Positions 16,273-24,680 of a DNA stretch of 36,487 nucleotides are shown one piece after another. Made by a program: the position numbers and the translations under genes. Every line of letters begins with the position of its first letter. Position 1 is the first letter of the stretch. The stretch lies in NCBI GenBank assembly GCA_019752635.1, contig JAIELX010000036.1:1-36487 (forward strand). Reading direction: 5' to 3'. Under the pieces are notes generated by a model. The model saw only the letters and a list, made by a program, of their open reading frames with translations. It made no database searches and had not been told where the DNA came from. This stretch comes from Candidatus Obscuribacterales bacterium (lineage in GTDB: Bacteria; Cyanobacteriota; Vampirovibrionia; Obscuribacterales; Obscuribacteraceae).

Positions 16273-16351
16273 ATCGTCCTCACGAATTCTTCCAATTTGA
16301 CTGCCAGAGTAGTTAAACTTGTGAAGGGACTTTCCGGGAGGTAACGGGCTG

Positions 16352-17458
16352 TTGAAGGAACGATTTGAGATCAAGAAATGGGCAATGCTCCTCGTCGCGT
16401 TCATGTTCTTGCAGTGCGATCCAGCCCCGGCCACAGCAGAGTATAGTGCGGCAGAAGCCGACAAATTCGCTGCAATTCTGAAACACAATTTCAAATACTG
16501 GGATTACGATCACGACGGCGTTCTCACCTCGGAAGAACTCGACCAGGCGATACAAGATCCGTCGATCAAGGGCGAACAGGCTGCAGCACTTTCTGCAGTT
16601 AAGGTGTATTCGCGAAGCGTTTGGAAAAGAGACGATTATATTGACGAATTTTCGCTAGACCAATTGATGCCGTTTGATGCAGGTTCTGGACAACCAACTG
16701 CAGTTGGTAAGAAACTAGTGTCGATGTTCACTACATATAAAAAGAAAATTGCCAATGAATCTCCTGAGCTTTTTGCTAACGGTCTCCCGCATATAGAAGA
16801 GATCAAGCAGGGAAAGACCGGTGACTGCTACTTTCTCTCCACTGTCGGAGGTCTGGCGTATCACTCGCCTCAGAGAATCATCGACATGATTCAACAGAAT
16901 ACAGACGGTTCATTTATTGTGACTTTTCCGCGTCACAGGTCTATTGCAGTTGATCCACCAACTGATGCGGAAATGGCTTGCTACAGTGATGCCGGCGATG
17001 ACGGACTCTGGTTGCACGTTCTAGAAAAAGCATATGCGATCTGGAAGAACGACAAAACGCGAAAGTATGACCTGGAGCCACTAGATGTGGTGATTCATGG
17101 TGGCTCAGGCGGGCGAATGCTCATGTTCATGACAGGGAACGCTTGCGTCCGGCTCCCTACCTCGCAAACCAGTGCCGACCAGCTGCGAAGCGCAATGACA
17201 AGGGCTCTGGAGAGACAACTGATAGTGAACACGGGCACGAAAGGACATTGTCTGACTATCTTGAAATATGATCCGCAGTCAGACACTGTGACAGTGTGGA
17301 ATCCCTGGGGCACAGACGGAACTTACTCGACTGTACACCAGGAAATGAAACACGGCGTGTTTCAGATGCCGCTTTCGGATTTGCAAAAATACTTTGTATC
17401 AATCCTGCCGGAGCACGATCGTCCGTGGACCGTCCGAGATTTTAACAATCTGAAGTAG
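16352..17458 (+). CDS. Exported calpain-like (C2) cysteine protease with EF-hand
   Basis: This 368-residue protein starts at TTG, with GGGAGG ten bases upstream. An N-terminal hydrophobic segment at residues 10-21, followed by an ATA-type site near residue 29, suggests Sec export; Cys22 could alternatively be lipidated, although FLQC is a poor lipobox. Residues 51-62 form a canonical EF-hand loop (D51, D53, D55, G56, E62), so calcium binding is likely. The calpain catalytic triad is present: GKTGDCYFLS with Cys159, KGHCLTI with His299 and VWNPWG with Asn317. Together these predict a calcium-regulated thiol protease acting outside the cytoplasm, which is uncommon in bacteria. The substrate is unknown. 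It is convergent with the acyltransferase gene. Confidence 0.85.
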   Translation: MKERFEIKKWAMLLVAFMFLQCDPAPATAEYSAAEADKFAAILKHNFKYWDYDHDGVLTSEELDQAIQDPSIKGEQAAALSAVKVYSRSVWKRDDYIDEFSLDQLMPFDAGSGQPTAVGKKLVSMFTTYKKKIANESPELFANGLPHIEEIKQGKTGDCYFLSTVGGLAYHSPQRIIDMIQQNTDGSFIVTFPRHRSIAVDPPTDAEMACYSDAGDDGLWLHVLEKAYAIWKNDKTRKYDLEPLDVVIHGGSGGRMLMFMTGNACVRLPTSQTSADQLRSAMTRALERQLIVNTGTKGHCLTILKYDPQSDTVTVWNPWGTDGTYSTVHQEMKHGVFQMPLSDLQKYFVSILPEHDRPWTVRDFNNLK

Positions 17459-17493
17459 TGCGGATGCACGCCCGCTCCGGGGCTAAACGCAGT

Positions 17494-18267
17494 CTAAGTG
17501 CCGATGCCGGCTGAAAGCTGGCGCTCCCGCGAGCCGCCGCGTCCGCGAATTTCGTCTAAATTGGTGCGAATCTGTTCTTCCACCACGTCGCGCAACACGC
17601 GAAGATTGCTCTGGTGATCTTGAGGGTGAATGGCAGGCAAGATACGCACGGTGATATTGGAGCGAAACGTCAGGCTCTTCGCATCCTTTGGCAAAACCTG
17701 ATAGGTACCGTCCACCACGATTGGCACAACCGGTACATTTGCGTCAATCGCCAATTTGAAGGGACCAGTGCGAAACTCACCAAGTTCACCGTCGACACTG
17801 CGAGTGCCTTCGGGAAAGATCATGATGGAAGTGCCCTTACTAAGCCAATCTCGACAGTCTTGCATCATTTGTTTGATGCTCTTGCGGTCTTCGCGCGCAA
17901 GACGAACATACTGGTTTATCTTCATGTTCCATCCGATGAATGGAATATTGAAAATCGATTCTTTCGATACCCACTTATACGGGACGCTGATACCATAGAG
18001 AACCATGATGTCCCAGTAGGACTGGTGATTGGCCGCCAGCACGCTGGCGCCCTTTGGTATATTTTCCAGCCCTTCGATGCGACATTTCCACAACGGATTG
18101 ATGAGCACATAGTGGTGCCCCCACCAGCACGCAAACGCATGGAGTTTTTTTCGCAATGGATCCGACTGCGCCGTAACTGCGCAGATGGTGGCAGCTATAC
18201 AAAAGAAAAATGCCGAAGAGACAAAAAAGTATGTAAGAAACAGCAGTGTTAGAAATCGCGATATCAT
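17494..18267 (-). CDS. Lysophospholipid acyltransferase (PlsC-type)
   Basis: This is a 257-residue membrane-bound acyltransferase. It has an N-terminal hydrophobic anchor at residues 1-32 and the HX4D motif NHQSYWD (His81, Asp86), the catalytic pair of the family. FPEGTRS at 151-157 forms the glycerol-phosphate-binding block, and VPVVPIVVDG at about 178-187 is the fourth conserved block. It most likely transfers an acyl chain to lysophosphatidic acid (1-acyl-sn-glycerol-3-phosphate) in phospholipid synthesis at the inner membrane. ATG 18267 has AAGG eight bases upstream; a TTG two codons earlier is an alternative. It follows the Coa1-like gene on the same strand after 97 bases. Other acyl acceptors are possible within the family. 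Confidence 0.9.
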   Translation of the reverse strand: MISRFLTLLFLTYFFVSSAFFFCIAATICAVTAQSDPLRKKLHAFACWWGHHYVLINPLWKCRIEGLENIPKGASVLAANHQSYWDIMVLYGISVPYKWVSKESIFNIPFIGWNMKINQYVRLAREDRKSIKQMMQDCRDWLSKGTSIMIFPEGTRSVDGELGEFRTGPFKLAIDANVPVVPIVVDGTYQVLPKDAKSLTFRSNITVRILPAIHPQDHQSNLRVLRDVVEEQIRTNLDEIRGRGGSRERQLSAGIGT

Positions 18268-18340
18268 GGTCAAAACCTTGCAGCAATCGGCAGATCTGGT
18301 TCCGGCACAAGTATAGCGCGATTATCGGACAAAACGCCGC

Positions 18341-18371
18341 TTATTAGGAAACTACACCTAATGCCTAATAA
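18341..18371 (-). repeat. Inverted repeat at the end of the Coa1-like gene
   Basis: TTATTAGG at 18341-18348 and CCTAATAA at 18364-18371 form an eight-base stem with a 15-base loop. On the minus strand the first arm contains the TAG stop of the Coa1-like gene. No T-run follows, so it is at best a weak terminator or an RNA-processing or stability hairpin between this gene and the acyltransferase gene. Confidence 0.5.
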
Positions 18372-19387
18372 TCACCGAACTTCAAAGATTCACTGCCGGT
18401 TGGCGTCTTAACTTCCAAGTCGGCACCGGTGGCAACCCACTCGTTCATAGAGCGAATACCTTTGATTTCAAGCACTCCGGAATTGCTGTTCCCGGTCAGT
18501 TCCACTTTAAAGTCAGCCGTACCCATAGGTCCATGTTGGTTTACAGCAGCTTTATCAACGCGATATTGGATTTTCGATCCGAGTAGTTTCTTCACAGTAG
18601 GATCTTGCTCTACTCTGACAAGGACTTCCTTGTAGAGTTCTTCAGCATCAGCAGTACCAGCCGGAGGCCGGTCACTGAATGAACTTTGAGATTGCTCAGC
18701 CGCCTGCATCTTCAAATCGTTGCGTTCACTTGCTTGAACGCCGGATGTGCTTAACAAAAAGCGTTGATTGCTCTTGCCGCTCTGAACTTCGGCACGCTCC
18801 ATAGTGAAATTGTTGCTATGCGGGTCGCCTTTTGTGCGGACATAAACGACACCGGTGCCGTTCGGGCCGCGAACGGGAATAGACATCTCAGACACTTGTC
18901 GATTGCGATCATGCGCGACATACACATTACCCTGCACTTGCATGGGACGACCGATTTCGCGATAGCAACGCTCATTGCTTTCGACAGTGGCAAGCGCAAG
19001 ATTGGCCCACTTGCGATGGGGATTAAAGTCGTCAATCATTGCTTTGACTTGAGGCATTTCGGTGGACAGTTTCCACCCCATGAGACCGAACGGAATGATC
19101 AAAAACAGCACAAGGAGTGCAATAAACCCCATTGTGCCCCAGAACGCCCACTTGCGTTGATAGGCGTGAAACGCTTCGACGCTCGGCCAGTCTTTGTTTT
19201 GCCAGGCCCAATCATTTCCCTTGAAGCCCAAAATCCAGCACATGACCAGGTGAACGCCCGGAATCAAGCATAGAAGCGCAATCCAGACATTGTTGAAGAT
19301 GCCCCAGATCCAGGAAAACATGAACGCGCCCCAGTTCCACCCTTTGACCTCCGGCGGGACGACTTTACTCGAATTAATTAGCTCCAT
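18365..19387 (-). CDS. Membrane protein with two tandem Coa1-like domains
   Basis: In this 340-residue protein, residues 17-58 are tryptophan-rich (GWNWGAFMFSWIWGIFNN) with two hydrophobic stretches. A third transmembrane helix lies at about 82-103. After it, residues 128-203 resemble the cytochrome oxidase assembly protein 1 (Coa1) fold: EIGRPMQVQGNVYV, then the paired strands IPVRGPNGTGVVYV. Residues 252-331 repeat the pattern (LLGSKIQYRV, then FKVELTGNSNSGVLEI), so the domain appears duplicated. The Coa1-like domains should sit on one side of the membrane; which side is not clear. No cytochrome oxidase genes are nearby, so an oxidase role is not supported by context. The ATG has GGAGAC upstream. 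Confidence 0.75.
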   Translation of the reverse strand: MELINSSKVVPPEVKGWNWGAFMFSWIWGIFNNVWIALLCLIPGVHLVMCWILGFKGNDWAWQNKDWPSVEAFHAYQRKWAFWGTMGFIALLVLFLIIPFGLMGWKLSTEMPQVKAMIDDFNPHRKWANLALATVESNERCYREIGRPMQVQGNVYVAHDRNRQVSEMSIPVRGPNGTGVVYVRTKGDPHSNNFTMERAEVQSGKSNQRFLLSTSGVQASERNDLKMQAAEQSQSSFSDRPPAGTADAEELYKEVLVRVEQDPTVKKLLGSKIQYRVDKAAVNQHGPMGTADFKVELTGNSNSGVLEIKGIRSMNEWVATGADLEVKTPTGSESLKFGDY

Positions 19388-19560
19388 CGTTCTGAGTCTC
19401 CTTCTTAATGGGACATCTGCCCGCTGGCCCCTTACCCGAAACTAGACTCACTTTCCTCTCCCGCAAGCACACCGATAGGGGGCGAGGCGCATAATCCGCG
19501 GGCGCTTGTGGAACATAACAATAGCAGTTCCTTCCAATTAACAATCAGGGTCCAATCCGG

Positions 19561-21735
19561 ATGCTACAGAAGCCGCTATTTATCTGGATTCCAATCATCC
19601 TTCTAGTAATTGGACTATCCATTCCGCTGTACAAAGAAGTCCGCGATAAGCTTCACCTTCACATTCCAATTCCTACAGCGAAGGGGCTTGAAACGAAGCT
19701 GGTAATAATCGATCAGAATGCTCTGGACCTCGTGATGGCGGCCGCGGAGCATGACTTGCATGGAGAACCAGATCTGGCAACAGAGGATTATCATGCCTGC
19801 ATCGACTCTCCGAGTTTCGGAAAATTTGCAGGCAAGATTAGATCAGTACTTCGAGAACTGGTCGATATGCGCGAAATGGCAACGAAGCCGAACTACATCG
19901 AGGAGTTGCTTTGTCACTCGGAAGTTTTCTACTGGCCGAAGAGCCGCTTACCGATTAAGGTCTACGTACCGAATGACGATTCGAAAGATGGATTTTCTCC
20001 AATGGACCGTAAGTCGATTGAAGACGGATTGAACCAGTGGATCGCCGTGGTTCCCGACAAATTGAGCTATGTGTTTGTAAACGACAAAGCCGGCGCGGAC
20101 CTGGTATTTTCTCAACGAGCGACCTCAGGTGACCTTGGTCTGTCCAAGCTGAAAGCCGCCCATACCGTCCCCCTCCCGGAGCGACCGATGCGATGGCGTG
20201 TTGCGCCGATCAGCAAAGTAAACATCGATGTGGTGAAAGTGACACCGCCCATCAAAAACGAGTCGGATGAACGACTGGCGGTCCGCAAGAAAGTTTTCTT
20301 GCATGAAATTGGGCACGCTCTCGGACTGAGCGGACACTCCTGCAACGCGGCCGACACAATGTTCTTTTCGGAAAACGGCAACAATGGTCCGCTGAGCAAA
20401 CGAGACAAAGAAACGCTGAAGGCTATTTACACAACACCGCAACTAGAGCGTTTTGCAGAAACATTCATACGAGCGAGAGCCGACAAGAACGACAAATACG
20501 CATTGATGTTGCTGGCGATGGGCTTGCAAGCCAACGAGCCAGATTCGCCGGCAGTACGCAAGAAGGTTTTCGAGCTTGTAAAACGTTCGGCTGATCTTGG
20601 TCTCGTCAAGGCGCAGGTGCTTGTCGGTGGTTATTATCTCGACGGCGATGTGGTACCACGAGACATACAGAAGGGTGTTCGTTATGCGGAGATGGCGGTT
20701 GATCAAGATTCTGCCAGCGCTTGCTTGATGTTGGCTCACCTCTTTGAGAAGGGAACAGGCACGCTCCCGGATGTTGAAAAGGCCGACTACTTCTACAAGC
20801 GCGCGCTGAGAATGGATTCTTCGATGGCGGAGATCAATTACGCCGATTTTTTATGCTACATGCGCGGTGATCAAGACAGCTACACCCGCGCCGCTACTTA
20901 TTACAAAATGGCCGCGGATGCGTTCTCTTGCGAAGCAATGACACGACTAGCAGTGCTTTATGGATCAGGCTATGGCGTCAAGAAGGACCAGAAGGAGGCG
21001 CAGTATTGGTCGAACAAGGCACTCGCCATCATTGACCGTTTGCGCCCGCAAGATGCAGCAGGATACTTCCTGCGCGGCAGACTCTGGCATGCCACCAACA
21101 GGTCAAAAGAGGCGATCGCAGACTTCAACAAAGCAATTGCACTTCAACCAAAGCTGCGCGGTGCGCACATCGCCCGCGGCTTGGAGTACTTCAATGATGG
21201 CGATTTCGAGAAAGCGAAAGTCGACCTGACGAACGCTCTGCAGTCCGATCCGCAAGATGTGGAGCCATATTTCATTCGTTGTCTGATTTCCCTAGCACAA
21301 AACAAGCCATCGGAATGCTTGAAAGATGCGAAGCAAATATTCGAGAAGGCGCCCGATCCGGACAACACCCGGCTATATGGACTTCTCTATTCGGCGATAG
21401 CAAACAGAATGTTGCACGACGAGGACGCAGCCAAAACGCTGATCCGCGAAGCGAGTCAGCGCGTTTCACAAAGCACATGGCCGGCTCCACTTGTTCGTTA
21501 CCTGGCCGGCGAAGTTGATGCATCGGAACTGGAAAAGCTCTCACAAGGCGAAGGACAGCTGACCGAAGCGCAGGCTTTTATCGGACTAAATCGAGCGGCG
21601 GCCGGTGATAGCGGAGCTGCAAAGCGTGCTCTCCTGTGGGTTAAACAGAATGGCGATGCTCGGTTCTATGAGCATGCTATTGCCGTGGCAACACTCAGTA
21701 GAATCGAAAAAGAAGGGCTTCACATAAATCGTTAG
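19561..21735 (+). CDS. Membrane-anchored matrixin-like metalloprotease with Sel1 and TPR repeats
   Basis: This is a 724-residue protein. Residues 3-22 form a transmembrane or uncleaved signal helix. Residues about 120-290 form a metzincin-type domain with HEIGHALGLSGH (His248, His252, His259) and a DTMFF Met-turn 8-12 residues later. The third ligand is one position later than in textbook matrixins, a spacing I believe occurs in bacterial relatives. Residues about 340-475 hold Sel1-like repeats (AQVLVGGYYLDGDVV), and 495-600 hold TPRs (GRLWHATNRSKEAIADFNKA). A zinc protease facing the periplasm, with a long repeat tail for protein contacts, is the best reading. The substrate is unknown. It stands alone. 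Confidence 0.85.
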   Translation: MLQKPLFIWIPIILLVIGLSIPLYKEVRDKLHLHIPIPTAKGLETKLVIIDQNALDLVMAAAEHDLHGEPDLATEDYHACIDSPSFGKFAGKIRSVLRELVDMREMATKPNYIEELLCHSEVFYWPKSRLPIKVYVPNDDSKDGFSPMDRKSIEDGLNQWIAVVPDKLSYVFVNDKAGADLVFSQRATSGDLGLSKLKAAHTVPLPERPMRWRVAPISKVNIDVVKVTPPIKNESDERLAVRKKVFLHEIGHALGLSGHSCNAADTMFFSENGNNGPLSKRDKETLKAIYTTPQLERFAETFIRARADKNDKYALMLLAMGLQANEPDSPAVRKKVFELVKRSADLGLVKAQVLVGGYYLDGDVVPRDIQKGVRYAEMAVDQDSASACLMLAHLFEKGTGTLPDVEKADYFYKRALRMDSSMAEINYADFLCYMRGDQDSYTRAATYYKMAADAFSCEAMTRLAVLYGSGYGVKKDQKEAQYWSNKALAIIDRLRPQDAAGYFLRGRLWHATNRSKEAIADFNKAIALQPKLRGAHIARGLEYFNDGDFEKAKVDLTNALQSDPQDVEPYFIRCLISLAQNKPSECLKDAKQIFEKAPDPDNTRLYGLLYSAIANRMLHDEDAAKTLIREASQRVSQSTWPAPLVRYLAGEVDASELEKLSQGEGQLTEAQAFIGLNRAAAGDSGAAKRALLWVKQNGDARFYEHAIAVATLSRIEKEGLHINR

Positions 21736-22103
21736 CGAATAATTTTTCGGAATAACGTGACTCTTCCCAACATTCCTACCTTATGGTAAGTAATACGTGA
21801 ACATGAGCACGCGGTCCCAAATTACTAGTAACTCGGCGAACCTTTCAATTGTCTTTCGACAGGAGTTCTCTGTGGTGAAAAGCCTTACAAGGACGACTGC
21901 CCCCATTTTGCTGAGGGGTAAATCACTACAGACCCCGAGCCCAGAACACAGATAGGAAAAGGCTCTTCGGATTTCTCTCACAGCTAAAGAAGTTTAGTTC
22001 GTGGAACAGAGTAGTCAAGCAGAGAAGCATTCGGTTCCCCCAATTGGTTGCAAGTCTCTCGGTATCTAGTAATGAGTTTTAGAAAGACGGGTCAAACTCT
22101 AAA
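21736..22103 (+). other. Intergenic region with a possible 27-codon leader ORF
   Basis: This 368-base gap has no substantial gene. At 21861-21865 an AGGAG stands six bases before GTG 21872, opening a 27-codon frame (MVKSLTRTTAPILLRGKS and on) that stops at 21955. This could be a leader peptide of the response-regulator gene or coincidence. No convincing terminator follows the preceding protease gene. The promoter for the regulator presumably lies in 21960-22100. Confidence 0.25.
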
Positions 22104-22763
22104 ATGATTGGATCAGCAGTAAAGGTTTTCATAGCAGAAGACCACGGTGTAGTAAGAGAAGCTCTTAAGAGATTCATCAATTCACAGCCGGATTTCGAGG
22201 TGGTAGGAGAAGCCGCCGGCGGGCTTGAAGTTGCTGGCAAAGTCCAGGAAAGCAAGCCCGACGTAATCATTATGGATCTGTCCTTACCAGGGATGGATGG
22301 CATTAAATGTACAGCCAGCCTACTCAAATCAAATCCGGATACAAAGGTAATTGCACTAACAGCTCACGAGGAGATGTCGTTCATCCGCGAGTGCCTGGCC
22401 GCTGGCGCGAAGGGCTATGTCCTGAAGCGCTCCATGGCGGAAGAACTGAGATTGGCGCTAAATGTGGTGTCACGTGGTGGTACATATTTGGATCCACTCG
22501 TCTCCGCAAAATTGCAGGAAATGCTGTCTCAGGCTCCGGATTCCAGCTCCTCAGCAAACAAGTTGAGCGAACGTGAAGTGCAAGTGGTTACGTTGATTGC
22601 AAGAGGACTAAGTGCAAAGGAGATCAGCAAGCAGCTAGCTATTGGCGTCAAAACGGTTGAGACGTATAAAGCGCGCGCATCGGAAAAACTAGGAATCCGC
22701 ACTCGCGCCGAATTGGTTCGTCACGCATGCGAATACGGTTGGCTAAAAGACGAGCTTCGGTAA
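22104..22763 (+). CDS. NarL/FixJ-type response regulator
   Basis: This 219-residue regulator has a receiver domain at 5-120 with the acidic pair Glu12/Asp13, phospho-acceptor Asp58 (IIMDLSLPGMDG), Thr86 and Lys108 all in place. A LuxR-type HTH lies at about 153-210 (LSEREVQVVTLIARGLSAKEI and on, KTVETYKARASEKLG). It should bind DNA as a dimer when phosphorylated. No histidine kinase gene is adjacent, so the partner is encoded elsewhere. A strong intrinsic terminator lies about 65 bases after the stop, consistent with a single-gene transcript. Confidence 0.95.
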   Translation: MIGSAVKVFIAEDHGVVREALKRFINSQPDFEVVGEAAGGLEVAGKVQESKPDVIIMDLSLPGMDGIKCTASLLKSNPDTKVIALTAHEEMSFIRECLAAGAKGYVLKRSMAEELRLALNVVSRGGTYLDPLVSAKLQEMLSQAPDSSSSANKLSEREVQVVTLIARGLSAKEISKQLAIGVKTVETYKARASEKLGIRTRAELVRHACEYGWLKDELR

Positions 22764-22779
22764 TATTTGCTGCAAGTTA

Positions 22780-22813
22780 TTCCGGGATCGCCGGCATCCG
22801 TCCGGTCCCGGAA
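22780..22813 (+). repeat. Inverted repeat after the response regulator
   Basis: TTCCGGGA at 22780-22787 pairs with TCCCGGAA at 22806-22813, forming an eight-base stem. There is no T-run, so it is not itself a typical terminator. It may stabilise the transcript's 3' end ahead of the terminator that follows 14 bases later. Confidence 0.5.
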
Positions 22814-22827
22814 GCGAGGTAAACTTT

Positions 22828-22860
22828 AAGAGCGACGCTGGAAATGGCGTCGCTCTTTTG
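22828..22860 (+). terminator. Intrinsic terminator
   Basis: A perfect 11-base stem, AAGAGCGACGC / GCGTCGCTCTT (22828-22838 with 22847-22857), with an eight-base loop TGGAAATG. The plus strand runs through a short T stretch at its end. This is a good intrinsic terminator for the response-regulator transcript. Confidence 0.8.
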
Positions 22861-23137
22861 TCTCTTCAGACGATTACGCCACTTCAGCCTTACGCCTGAA
22901 ACCCTACGTGTGCCTCCTTCGGTCTGCGACAGCATCAAAAATGATGCGAAACGTTCATTAAATCGCAGAATACGTCGTAAGACTTTTACCGACGCTCGGT
23001 GATTTTTCCCTTACAGACCGGTGCGACCTCGTAGGGTTTACGGGTACCGCACTCAACGGCAAATCTCACCGTCGACCGCTTAGTGGTTCCGGAAGTCCTT
23101 CTTTGCCGGGCTCCTGACACCGGGAGTCAACGTGCAA
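22861..23137. other. Unexplained non-coding stretch with hairpins
   Basis: There are 277 bases between the regulator's terminator and the end of the convergent acetyltransferase gene, with no credible open frame. Visible structures include GCATCA-AAAA-TGATGC at 22932-22947 and TTCAG...CTGAA around the repeated TTACGCC. A short hairpin ACCGA-CGC-TCGGT at 22988-23000 is followed by a T-run to 23007 and looks like a second terminator. CTCC...GGAG near 23110 may form another hairpin. A small RNA ending near 23007 is possible. I could not match any known RNA family. Confidence 0.35.
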
Positions 23138-23914
23138 TCAGTGTAATTTCAATTCGCGATAGTGAATCTTCAAACCGCTGAACGGAATAAAGTGAGGTTC
23201 GGTTCGATAGATCTTCAACCCGACAGAATCATACAAAGACTGCGCTGCAACCTCAGCTCGATGGTTACTGGTGTAGAGCCGCAGGAAGTCCTTTCCTTCC
23301 GCACGTGCGGCCTCAATCGTATGGTTGATTAGCGCTCGCCCTACGCCATGTCCGCGATACGCGTTACCAACGCCGAGCCATCCTACCCATCCCGCTTCAG
23401 CAGCATCCTCCGCCATCTCGTAGATTCCGGTCGTTCCGAGAACCCGGTTCTGCTTGTCCACAGCCACCCAGTATTTTGCATTTAGTTCACCGGAAGCTAC
23501 CGTGCGGGGACAGCCGGTAGCTTCCAGCGAAGCCCTCAAATCTCTACCAGGTCGCAAGTAAGGCCAGCCATGGCGAAACGACTCGTTCACGGTCTGAATA
23601 GCGCCTGCTAGATTTTCGCGACTCAGCGGAACAATCGAGTATTCGAGTCGCGACGACGCAGCAATCGGCGCGCTAAGTCCTCGCTGTTCCAAAACAGTAG
23701 CGCCTCGCAGCATTAGAGCGCGACATGCCACCCCCGCAGCAAGTGTCCCTGCCGCCACCACTAGTGCCACATCCTTGTATTCCGCTGGTCCGGGAACACA
23801 ATCGCGCACCCGCGCGTGAGTTTCACGAAGTACCTCCTGGAACCACGCGGTCACGGAGGTTCGCTCTTCATGCAACAGCGACTCGGAATGCGTCAGACTG
23901 ATCTTCTCGCCCAT
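23138..23914 (-). CDS. GNAT-family N-acetyltransferase with N-terminal extension
   Basis: This is a 258-residue protein from ATG 23914, preceded by GGGAG six bases upstream; the frame extends 14 codons further. Residues about 90-255 form a GNAT domain. VGWLGVGNAYRGHGVGRAL carries the acetyl-CoA pyrophosphate loop (R187-G188-H189-G190-V191-G192), and the typical final strand and helix (QSLYDSVGLKIY) follow. Residues 1-90 are an extension with a hydrophobic segment at about 49-66 (VALVVAAGTLAAGVACRA) that could be a membrane anchor, an unusual addition. The acceptor is unknown. It is likely a single gene, divergent from the J-domain gene. Confidence 0.85.
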   Translation of the reverse strand: MGEKISLTHSESLLHEERTSVTAWFQEVLRETHARVRDCVPGPAEYKDVALVVAAGTLAAGVACRALMLRGATVLEQRGLSAPIAASSRLEYSIVPLSRENLAGAIQTVNESFRHGWPYLRPGRDLRASLEATGCPRTVASGELNAKYWVAVDKQNRVLGTTGIYEMAEDAAEAGWVGWLGVGNAYRGHGVGRALINHTIEAARAEGKDFLRLYTSNHRAEVAAQSLYDSVGLKIYRTEPHFIPFSGLKIHYRELKLH

Positions 23915-24104
23915 TTTGCGCTCCCGTTTTGGAACCAGAACGATGTATTCGTACACTTAGAATGTTGCCGTTTTGTTGTGAGCCATGCAGACTGGGTGTT
24001 TACGGTCAAGATAATCCTGAGGCACACTGGGCATAAGGGACTTCAGATAGATCGATCATGCATCGGGAACGAGACCCCCGCCCCAAGACAGGTTAAACGT
24101 CCGA

Positions 24105-24680
24105 ATGTCCCGCAAAAAGACGCAAAACGCTCTGAACTCCTTTCTAGTTGCTGCCGACGCGCTGGTAAAAATGAACCAGCTCATCGAAGCAGAGATCAGA
24201 TATAAAAACGCGTTGAAACAAGCGGAAAAAGACTACGGTATCAATAGCGATCAAACGATGCTTGTGTCGAGCATTTTGTCGGCGTTTTATCGCACGCAGA
24301 ATCGCGAAGAAGAAGCGATCGAAATTGAAGCGCGGCTGTTCGCTTGGACAATGGAGCCGCAACAAGCCGCCGATGTAGAGAGTACACGGCGCTTTGTCGG
24401 TGGTGCCAAATCCGAACCATCGACTGCCACCGACGAGAGAGGAGTTCGCATTCCCGCCAGTTTGAGACGCCCGTGCCAGATACTCGGACTAAATCTTGAG
24501 GAACCGCTATCCGTTTCAAACATAAATAAGGCGTGGAAGAAACAGATGCTTTCGCAAGGAGCACATCCGGACCTTGGCGGCAACACCGATGAAGCAGTTC
24601 TGCTCAACAAGGCGAAAGAGCAACTTATGGCTTACCTGGAAGAGCGTGCACCAAAACTCGGTTCCAAATTCAAGAAATGA
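24105..24680 (+). CDS. J-domain protein with helical N-terminal region
   Basis: This is a 191-residue protein. Residues 8-85 are helical and TPR-like (EAEIRYKNALKQAEKDYG and on). Residues about 122-180 look like a DnaJ J-domain: CQILGL at the start, the SNINKAWKKQM helix, the hallmark HPD at 154-156 in GAHPDLGGN, then a final helix of NKAKEQLMAYLEE type. A J-domain stimulates the ATPase of an Hsp70 partner, so this could target DnaK to a client bound by the N-terminal part. No other DnaJ domains (Gly/Phe-rich, zinc finger) are present. Its stop directly abuts the stop of the convergent transglutaminase-like gene. Confidence 0.8.
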   Translation: MSRKKTQNALNSFLVAADALVKMNQLIEAEIRYKNALKQAEKDYGINSDQTMLVSSILSAFYRTQNREEEAIEIEARLFAWTMEPQQAADVESTRRFVGGAKSEPSTATDERGVRIPASLRRPCQILGLNLEEPLSVSNINKAWKKQMLSQGAHPDLGGNTDEAVLLNKAKEQLMAYLEERAPKLGSKFKK

